Part shown: positions 26,946 through 34,268 of the stretch, in pieces
Numbering within the stretch: the first letter of the stretch is position 1
Layout of the letters: the number at the start of each line of letters is the position of its first letter
Assembly: GCA_028819195.1 (NCBI GenBank)
Contig: JAPPMF010000002.1
Location: 84,077-148,076, forward strand
From: Bin55 sp028819195
GTDB taxonomy: Bacteria; Pseudomonadota; Gammaproteobacteria; Pseudomonadales; Azotimanducaceae
DNA: 64,000 bases
Direction: 5' to 3'
Position numbers and translations under genes: made by a program
The notes under the pieces: model-generated
The model's input: only the letters and a program-made list of their open reading frames with translations
Told to the model about the DNA's origin: nothing
Database searches by the model: none

Positions 26946-28733
26946 TTAAATTTCGGCAGATTCAGTCTCGTCTTCTTCGGGCATCGGACCATATCTTCCA
27001 GACAATACAGTTTCTAGTTTATCCGTCGGAAGATCTTTTTGGGTTATGCAACCTTCGCTGTCGACAAGGAAACCCTTTGGAATGAAATTGACGCCATACG
27101 TAGTGGCGGTTTCGCCTTCCCAACCTTCGATCTCACCGAGGTTGATCCAAGGTAGTTCATTATCTTCTAAGCCACCTTCCCAAGCTTCCATGGTACTATC
27201 AATCGAAATCCCGATGATTTCAAAGCCCATGTCGTTGTACGCCGCGTACATTTCCTTGAGAGCCGGGAAACTAGCGATACAGGGACCACACCATGAAGCC
27301 CAGAAATCTACGAGAACCATTTCTTTTTCTTGTAGTACACCATGTAATGAAACTTCATCACCTTCAAAAGTCGCTAGGGTAAATCCGGGTGCGAGTTGAC
27401 CTGGAATCACAGTTTTGTCATTGTTTGCCACAAGAATTCTTCTAGTATAGCTCTCAATTTGTGGAGTGATTTGTGCTTCAACGAATTCTTCACTGAATTG
27501 TGAGGATAGACTTTCGTATGCGGCAACCATTCCTTCCATGTCGTCTCTACCGAACGCACCGAGTCGTAAAGCATAAAACGCGACGAGTGGATCTGCAGTG
27601 GAATAGAGAATGTCTTGTAACGCGGAGACTTTCATCTCAGTATGTTGGTCTGCAAGATCATAGTATTCATGTCGATCTTCACCAGCAGGTTCAATGCCGA
27701 TTCCGGCCATCACAGCGGTCAGATCAACGTGTTCACATTCGGGTGCTGAGGGATTGTTCTTAGCAAACTCTAAGTTGGGTAATTCACTGGCTTCTTCCTC
27801 AACCTCTTCACCAGCTTCGGCTGATTCTCGTTCTGCCTCCCATTCGTCCAAGAGTGCCTGACGTGCCGTCATGACTTTGCCGTGCATTGCGAGATAGTCC
27901 GGATCGAGAGCCCAACTTGCTACGAGTTGCGAGTGTAAACCGTCGTCTTGGTCGGATTTGACGACGAATTGTTCATTAGAAATTTCAATGAGTTCGAAGT
28001 TTGAACCGGGTTCCGCGATAAGTGAAACGGAGCTGTATACCCCAGCACGATCATAAATCATAACACTTGCAACAGCAGGTGCAGTTACATCTAAGTCAAT
28101 ACTGAAGGTTCCATCCTCTAGCAGAATAGAAGGGGTGTAGAATCGAGTCGTCGTACCATCTTCGTTGTAGGAAGTTCCGGAAAATTGCACGGAAGCGGTC
28201 TCGAGCTTCAGGGATTCAGAAGCACTCAGATCCCCACCGATCGCAAAACGTTGGGTTTCATCGGTAGATTTCAGATGAGGCCCTATAACCAAAAACTCCG
28301 GGGCATACCCGCCATCAATGATAGCAAACCGATAGTTTGAATCAGGATCAATGGATACTTGTTGCGTGATGAGATCCTCGGCATCTTTGGTTACTGCGAT
28401 TGAGACTGTTTGAGTGTCGTCAAGACGTCCCGTTAGCAGAATCTTGTTGTCGGCGAAAGTGTCAGTGTGGAGCACTTGTGTTTCCATTTGTCCGGCTTCG
28501 TCTTCGGTTTCATAGGAAACTGTGATTTCGTAAACTGGTACGACTTCTTCGGTTGCTTCCGCAGTTTCAGCGCCTTCTTCGGCTTCAGTGGGTGTACTTG
28601 GCGAGAGTGAAATAATTTCGCCAGAAATCATGTATTGATCACCAGCAAAAAAGCCTAGCCGTTTGAAAGGGTTACAGCTAGTTAAGGTCATCACAACAGC
28701 AAGCAGTGTGATTAGACTAAGTATTCGTTTCAT
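26946..28733 (-). CDS. TlpA-like thioredoxin-domain lipoprotein (paralogue A)
   Basis: A 595-residue predicted lipoprotein. The signal peptide ends in the lipobox LTSC (about residues 17-20). A long beta-rich N-terminal region (about 30-270), reminiscent of DUF4369-type domains, is followed by a helical, acidic linker. The C-terminal thioredoxin fold has an intact WASWCGPC (near 27283-27306 on the + strand), GISIDST and a cis-Pro loop FIPKGFLVDSEG. The periplasmic role is inferred as thiol-disulfide exchange or reduction of a cell-envelope partner; the target is unknown. It has a strong AAGGAGAG Shine-Dalgarno. It is paralogous to the three genes at 54.0-58.3 kb and to the broken copy just upstream. 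Confidence 0.75.
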   Translation of the reverse strand: MKRILSLITLLAVVMTLTSCNPFKRLGFFAGDQYMISGEIISLSPSTPTEAEEGAETAEATEEVVPVYEITVSYETEDEAGQMETQVLHTDTFADNKILLTGRLDDTQTVSIAVTKDAEDLITQQVSIDPDSNYRFAIIDGGYAPEFLVIGPHLKSTDETQRFAIGGDLSASESLKLETASVQFSGTSYNEDGTTTRFYTPSILLEDGTFSIDLDVTAPAVASVMIYDRAGVYSSVSLIAEPGSNFELIEISNEQFVVKSDQDDGLHSQLVASWALDPDYLAMHGKVMTARQALLDEWEAERESAEAGEEVEEEASELPNLEFAKNNPSAPECEHVDLTAVMAGIGIEPAGEDRHEYYDLADQHTEMKVSALQDILYSTADPLVAFYALRLGAFGRDDMEGMVAAYESLSSQFSEEFVEAQITPQIESYTRRILVANNDKTVIPGQLAPGFTLATFEGDEVSLHGVLQEKEMVLVDFWASWCGPCIASFPALKEMYAAYNDMGFEIIGISIDSTMEAWEGGLEDNELPWINLGEIEGWEGETATTYGVNFIPKGFLVDSEGCITQKDLPTDKLETVLSGRYGPMPEEDETESAEI

Positions 28734-29081
28734 AAAAAAACTCTCCTTAAAAATTGGTATGAATTGATCCTCATAAGTCGGTATTTCAACGGCAACAGTT
28801 TTGCGATTGAGAACACATAATGTAGTGTAATTTTACTTATTTTTAACCCGGTTGTCGAAAGTTGTCGTGATTGTTCGTTGTGTCCGTGCTAAATTGGATG
28901 AAATATTCGTCGGTTCTGTGTCTCGGTGCTCTGTTTGAATGTACCATATTAGGAGTTTATAAGCACACATTAGACTGGAAATCTCAATGAAACACACTGA
29001 GCACGCATGAGTGCAAAGGCCAACAAACTTAAGATCGCGGCTGTTTGTTTAGCAGGGTTTAAAAACCATGACTGCGTGTTG
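28734..29081. other. Intergenic region upstream of the lipoprotein gene
   Basis: No gene is supported in this stretch. The first bases hold the Shine-Dalgarno of the minus-strand lipoprotein gene, and its promoter must lie here, though no convincing -35/-10 pair stood out. The rest is AT-rich sequence between the intact gene and its degenerate copy. Confidence 0.5.
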
Positions 29082-29630
29082 CTAATGTTTATATCTCGGA
29101 AGAATCGGTGGGTTCTGCCGGCATAGGAACGTAGCGACCGGATAATACCTGTTCAAGTTTATCGGTCGGAAGATCTTTTGTGTGATACAGACTTCGCTGT
29201 CGATCAGAAAACCCTTTGGTATGAAATTCACACCATAACTCACGGCCACTGCTCCATTCCAACCTTCGATCTCACCCAGATTGATCCACGGCAAATCGTT
29301 ATCTTCCAAACCACCTTCCCAATCTTCCATTGTGCTATCGACGGAGATACCGACGATTTCAAAAACTAAGTCGTTGTCAACGGCATACATTTCTTTAAGT
29401 GCAGGGAAACTAGCGATGCAGGGACCACACCAAGAAGCCTAGAAATCAACCAAAACCAGTTCTTTTATTGTAGTACGCTGTGTAATGAGACTTCTTCGCC
29501 GTCAAAGGTCGCAAGAGAGAAACCAGGGGCTAGTTACCCGGGAATCACATTCTCGTCGTTTTGTTGTAATTGAAGCCGATGGGTATTTCTCTCGGGTCTC
29601 GGTGTAATTCTCTAATGGTGATTTGGTGAT
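29082..29630 (-). pseudogene. Degenerate copy of the TlpA-like lipoprotein (C-terminal part)
   Basis: Reading leftwards on the minus strand, the sequence matches the thioredoxin part of the neighbouring gene almost codon by codon: IVGISVDSTMEDWEGGLED, LPWINLGEIEGW, GVNFIPKGFLIDSE. It is broken in several places: TAG replaces the Trp codon before ASWCGPC (near 29442), TAA replaces the Gln codon in IPG-LAPGF (near 29534), and there are further stops and a frameshift near the CITQK segment. The N-terminal 400 residues are missing or unrecognisable. It is probably the remains of a tandem duplication. Confidence 0.85.
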
Positions 29631-29915
29631 AAATCAGTCTTCATCCGAGCCCCCGCCCGAGCCAGTTCCACAAGCAACAGTTTTCGCGTTTCGAAAACTC
29701 TAATCCGCTCGGATAGTTACCCTAACGGGCAGGAAATCTACCCACACGGGCTAAAAGACGGGCTCTCTGCCCGTAAATCGTAGTTTGCGGTGTAAGTTTT
29801 TCAAAAACACCGTCAAAATTCAGTATGTAATCTGTTTCGAATCTAAATTGATCTGTCAAGTCAAGTTTATAATTCCCACGATTTGTTGGTCTGAAACTAC
29901 GAAGGAGGTTGTCAT
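29631..29915. other. Non-coding or decayed stretch with inverted repeat
   Basis: The sequence contains ACGGGCAG (29725-29732) mirrored by CTGCCCGT (29767-29774), with two more ACGGGC-type repeats inside the arms. A 65-codon minus-strand frame runs over it (29722-29919) without recognised relatives or a good ribosome site, so it is not called as a gene. Confidence 0.4.
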
Positions 29916-30527
29916 TCAATACAGATCTGTACGAACGCTCTCTTCCTCACCAGCGTCGATCTCTGCTGCGTCGGCATCGGCTATCTGGTCAGCGAGTACT
30001 TGTCCGTAGGTTGGGTAGCTTGAACGATCAATCTGTGCATTCGCATCCCAAATCTTTCCCCGAATCAGTGCTTTTGAACAGTGAAGGAATACTTCTTCTA
30101 CAGTAACTTTGAGTACCGAAATCGGAAGTTTACCTTTGATCGCCAGCGGCGCGAGGAACTCCTTCTCAGTGGAGATCACGGCTTTGCCATTAATGCGCAA
30201 GGTTTCGGTCATTCCGGGTACGAAGAAGACCAAGCCAACAAACGGGCAATCCAACAGATTCATTAGGGTATCTACTTGACGATTACCCGGTCTATCCGGT
30301 AATAGTAGTGTTTTCTTATCCCAGATATAGGCAATCGATCCTGCTGGGTCACCGCGGGGAGATGCGTCGGAACGTCCGTCACCGCGGGCAGAACTCATGA
30401 CATACATGGTGGATAACGCAAGAAAATGCCGACAATGTCTGTCTAAGTAATCCAAAACTTTCTGGCTGGCGCGTTGATTAGGTGGCGGATAAACGGTACG
30501 AAGTTTCGTCAAACTATCAATAATCAT
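29916..30527 (-). CDS. PPOX-type FMN-dependent flavoprotein (pyridoxamine-phosphate-oxidase-like)
   Basis: A 203-residue split-barrel flavin-binding protein of the pyridoxamine 5'-phosphate oxidase superfamily, most like the MSMEG_1061-type subfamily. Characteristic strings are SARGDGRSDASPRGDPAG, LLLPDRPGNRQVDTLMNLL and the segment GMTETLRINGKAVI. Substrates of this subfamily are poorly known; they are generally FMN- or F420-linked reductases or heme-handling proteins, so no reaction is assigned. It stands alone between a pseudogene and IS debris, and it is the only intact gene between 29.1 and 34.2 kb. Confidence 0.78.
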   Translation of the reverse strand: MIIDSLTKLRTVYPPPNQRASQKVLDYLDRHCRHFLALSTMYVMSSARGDGRSDASPRGDPAGSIAYIWDKKTLLLPDRPGNRQVDTLMNLLDCPFVGLVFFVPGMTETLRINGKAVISTEKEFLAPLAIKGKLPISVLKVTVEEVFLHCSKALIRGKIWDANAQIDRSSYPTYGQVLADQIADADAAEIDAGEEESVRTDLY

Positions 30528-31042
30528 TGAACAATCACATCACTATAGTTAAAAAAATGATTTTAACCACTTCGGTTGATGATGGAACTGATCTCGGTTC
30601 CACGCAACCTGGTATCCAGCTCCTGTTAACCTTGCTTTCTCCAATAGAACCCATGTAGAGGTTCAAACTGGGCTAGTCCGTCGCTTACTCAAATGCTGGC
30701 TAATTCACGCTTGGCAAGCCCGCCGACTAAAGTCCCGCGACGCTTTGCTAGTCAGGATCAGCAGCCGCTGGTCTGCAACCGCGAAACGGTCAAATTTGAC
30801 AATGGTTTTGGGAATCCATTGTGGTTTCTGTTGATGCTTGGAACTTGGCGACAAGGGGTCGAACGATTCGAGAATCAATAAATCTGTTGCGGTCTCACGT
30901 TGCTTGGAGTAAATTTGAATAATTGTTATGTTTACACTTGTGAGATTTTCCGTATGGTATTAAAGACCGGATAATGCTGGTTAAACGTTTAAACACTTCA
31001 TGTGAATAACGTCAATTAGCGCCGCGATTAGGGTCTTTTTCT
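30528..31042. other. Gene-free stretch
   Basis: About 500 bases without a supportable gene. A 62-codon plus-strand frame (30693-30881) shows no recognisable motif. The composition changes from mixed to AT-rich towards the fossil IS end on the right. It may hold the PPOX gene promoter at its left edge. Nothing else was recognised. Confidence 0.4.
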
Positions 31043-31212
31043 GTGGTCGCATATCGCCCTCCATGGCTCAATCGTTGACCGCCACCGCAATTCACATTAA
31101 AATTTTCCGTATTCCGAGTAAACACCGCGAAAAGTTTGCGAGAAAAACATTCTAATAAAAGCCCTAATCATCGGATACTACGATACCCAACTAGACATGA
31201 AGAATCGCTGCA
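31043..31212 (-). repeat. Fossil IS end, diverged copy of 32703-32871
   Basis: About 170 bases align with the upstream end of the transposase gene at 32.7-32.9 kb. Both begin GTGGTCxCATxTCGCCCTCC and share AAGTTTGCGA, ATTCTAA and CTAGACATGAA in the same order and spacing. The copy includes the region of the transposase start codon but no transposase body follows, so it is a truncated remnant in the same orientation. Confidence 0.75.
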
Positions 31213-31443
31213 AAATCAGAAATTATTCATGTCTCAGATTTTATTGAATTCTGAGGTTTGATAAGCGACTGTGAGTTCGAAATTGACCTCTGGCATCCTC
31301 TCGTTCGTTAGATTGCGGTCAATTTTTATGTGTTTTTGAGTGCGATTCTGCTCGAAAAGGGGTGGCAATTGGTTTGAGTCCACAGGATAACGCTTCACCT
31401 TTCGGTGAATCTTATTCAGGGTGAGCGCGGGCGGGGAACTAAA

Positions 31444-32712
31444 TCAGGTTTCCGGGACGGGGATCGCTTGGTGTGGTTTTGCTAAGAGCGTGTATAACTG
31501 CTCCCAAGTCAAGAGATCAAACCTCTTCAGAATGAAGATCTGTTCGTCCCAGAAAGGTAATTTAGGCTGCGGTTTTTGAGTAATCCAAACAACGCCGCTT
31601 GATACCATAGACACAGGTGTTCGCACACTTGTTCCACTAATTGTTGCCACATCGCCACGAATGAAATGTTGCTCGCTAAAGGCGGCGTTCCATGACCATG
31701 ATTGTGTTCAAAATCGGGGCCGTGGGAATCTTTCAGCGTGCGAAAACAGGCATTCTCAATCCGCCAACGCAACCCGGCCTCGAGCATCATGGCCTCAACT
31801 TGCACAGCCGCGACTTCCCGGTTCGTGACCCATTCCGCTAGCTTCCCCTGGGCGTCACAGGCTTGCAAGACCTTCACCTTCACGTCCGGATGCTGGCGAT
31901 TTAAGGGTTGTTGCGGTAAGAGACGATAATGGTAGTCAGGCTTCTACACGCCGCGCCGCCAACGCTCACCCTGACTGGCTTGATAAGCTGTCTCTGGTTG
32001 CCGACTAGGAGGTTTCGCCCGCAGCATAAACTTCAGGTTAGCGGCCAGTAACCTTTGGATCAACGGCTCTTTACCGTACAACGCATCGCCTAACAATATC
32101 ACCTGCAAATGAGGATGCTCACGGCGAAACTTAGGCAACCACCGAGACGCCCCTTTCAACTCACTCACTTGAACCCCGCGTTCATCCCGACCCGCAAGCG
32201 GTTCCGGACCCAACGGTAACACGGTTTGACTCGTCGGCGACACTAACGCCGCCCCTAAGAACTGATGAGAATAAGTGAACCGTTCCGGTTCCTCTGGATC
32301 GTCCGGATCTAACGGGCGATGTTGCTTCACTAAACAGGACGAACAGTGAATCGTCGCCGATGACACTCCTTGGGTGCCATCTAAGGCTAATAACAACCCG
32401 CCATCCAAAGGACGGCGAAACTGCTCCAATAACTTCTGCCGCTGTGCCCACCGAAAGACGGTCTTAAGGAAGGGGGCACAAATCCTCCGGCGACAATCGA
32501 TCTAACACCGGCCGGATGGTCGTATCACTCGGCATCGAACTGATGCCAAACAACCGCTGAATCGACGACCGCAAACTCTCATCTTGGTAGTAATCTAATT
32601 CAAACCGATACCGAGATTGCGGGGAAACCGGGTACTTCTCATCTAAAGTATCATATTCCGGCTGCAACTCCCGAAATAGGCTCGCAATCACCGGTTCTTG
32701 TCGTGGTCTCAT
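31444..32712 (-). pseudogene. Broken IS transposase (DDE, IS4-like)
   Basis: A transposase of about 420 codons reassembled from three frames. It starts at 32712 (MRPRQEPVIASLFREL), shifts frame in a run of Cs near 32470, meets an in-frame TAG near 31946, and shifts again in an A-run near 31570 before the true end (PHQAIPVPET). DDE-type features are LLLALDGTQGVSS, VILLGDALYGKEPL and the C-terminal RWRIENACFRTLKDSHG with FEHNHGHG. It is placed in the broad IS4-like/ISNCY group from these motifs only. IS ends are not defined: the right end probably lies beyond 32871 and the left end between 31213 and 31443. It is non-functional. Confidence 0.8.
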
Positions 32713-32871
32713 CTCGCCCTCCGTGGCAGCAACTCAGACCCTAGTCGCTTTTCACAGTACCATATCCTTTGACGGGGGAAAAACGCTGCAAAGTTTGCGA
32801 AAACTCTATTCTAACATGAACCTTAACTATAGAAAACTACGAAACCACTCTAGACATGAATAATTTCTGCA
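32703..32871 (-). repeat. Upstream end of the IS4-like element
   Basis: A region covering the transposase start and the sequence 5' of it. It is the better-preserved partner of the fossil at 31043-31212 and presumably contains the terminal repeat and the transposase promoter. Confidence 0.7.
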
Positions 32872-33077
32872 GACCCATACATATTCGTTGTGTTTACATA
32901 TAATTGGGAACTTCTATTTAACGAATGATTTTGCTGGTTTTGGTTTGTGCTCATTGAAAATTGAATTTTTGGAAGAAATTTGGCAAAAAAGCGGTAAAAC
33001 TGAGTGAATTTACCCGCCAAACAGGCGGTTTATGCCTGTTTTTAGGCACGCGGGCGGACGCCCCCCTGAAAGAACGG
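32872..33077. other. Junction between two dead IS elements
   Basis: No gene is present. A hairpin with arms AAACAGGC (33019-33026) and GCCTGTTT (33034-33041) followed by more Ts lies beside the 3' end of the IS5-type transposase. It looks like a terminator in the plus direction or part of an IS end. The sequence becomes GC-rich at about 33045, which may mark the true IS border. Confidence 0.4.
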
Positions 33078-34115
33078 CTACGGCTTCAATTTTGCCTCCA
33101 CCGAAACGAGGCGACGCCTGTTGTACACCAAGTTTTGCAAGAAGATTTCCGATTCCGCTCGAGCTAAACCTATTCCCCGATGTAAGCGACACCCCCTATC
33201 GTGTTTGATCGTCCCGAAGATGTGTTCAACCCGAACCCGAGTGCGCGAGAGCTTTTGGTTGGTGGTGATTCGGGCCGACTTCGCCGTCTTGGTTTCGTGC
33301 CCACGGGTCGGGGCCCGGGCCGCCAGGCACGGCTCATGACCTAAGGCCGTTAAACCCGAACGGATTTGCACCGAAGCATAACCCCGATCCGCATCAACCT
33401 TGGTTGCGATCGGCACTTTCTCCAATAACCCCAACGCCACCTGCGAATCGTGAACATTCGCCGGCGTCACACCACTCGCCCAAATCAACTGGTGGGTCGT
33501 ATCCGCAACCACGTGATCCTGATAACCAAACACCGCGTGCCCCTGACGGTTCACCCAACGCGCCTCCCGATCCTGTTGGCGGTGCTGGGCTTTCCCCGAT
33601 CACTCGGCAGCCGCGGACGGCGCCAACTTACGTTGCACCGGGGCGGCGATCAAACTCGCATCAATTAACGTACCTTCCGCTAACCGATAACCTTTGGCCG
33701 TCAACGGCGAGATAAACTCGTCAAACCAGTCCACCATCCGACCACTGTGAGCTAACACTGAACGATACTTGTGGATCGTCTTCGCATCCGGCCCTTGTTT
33801 TAAGCCTAAACCAACAAAGCGTTTCACCCGCAGATTTACCGAACAGTGATCTTCCAATGCCCCCTCCGACAGATTCCCGTGACATTTCCCCTACACCAAT
33901 ACCTTAAACATCTGCACCGCATCCCACGACGGCCGACCGCGGCGACCACCATCGCCCGTCCAGGTCCAAATCAAGCCCAATGGCACCCGAAACCGTTCCC
34001 AATCCACCACTCGATCTAAACGCTCCAACATCGTTTCCTTAACTTGCGATAACGCCTCGGTTATCTCTGAAGCAACGAAACAATCAGACGCACTTGAACT
34101 TATTTCTCGGGTCAT
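33078..34115 (-). pseudogene. Broken IS5-family transposase
   Basis: A single reading frame of about 345 codons interrupted only by two stops, TAG at 33891-33893 and TGA at 33600-33602. IS5-type features: DWERFRVPL, GRRGRPSWDAVQMFKVL at the N-terminus, LAEGTLIDASLI (first catalytic Asp), VDADRGYASVQIR (second Asp), and RTRVRVEHIFGTIKHDRG (catalytic Glu region). Base composition is clearly richer in GC than the neighbouring genes, consistent with import. Left and right terminal repeats were not resolved. Confidence 0.85.
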
Positions 34116-34268
34116 CTCAAATCCTGGAAATCCTGTTCCAACTAGTGATTCTAGTCACAATTCAATATAATTTAACCAATTTGCAGAATTAATAGAAGTT
34201 CCTATTGTTATGTTTATTACTCCAAATCTTACTGAAACAGTATCAAAATATTAAGGGAAGTGACAAAT

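Noticed and set aside
29722..29919. 65-codon minus-strand frame between the dead lipoprotein copy and the PPOX gene
   Set aside because: No convincing ribosome site, no recognised motif, and it overlaps the PPOX 3' end and an inverted repeat.
30693..30881. 62-codon plus-strand frame in the gene-free stretch
   Set aside because: No motif, no Shine-Dalgarno and a composition unlike the neighbouring genes; too weak to call.
33019..33043. Hairpin followed by Ts near the IS5 end, as a terminator
   Set aside because: The T-run is on the plus strand, where no upstream gene needs ending; it is more likely part of the IS end. Mentioned only in the junction entry.
28734..34260. CRISPR array or phage attachment site in the accessory zone
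   Set aside because: No regularly spaced repeats, no cas-like genes, no integrase and no tRNA-end duplication were seen.
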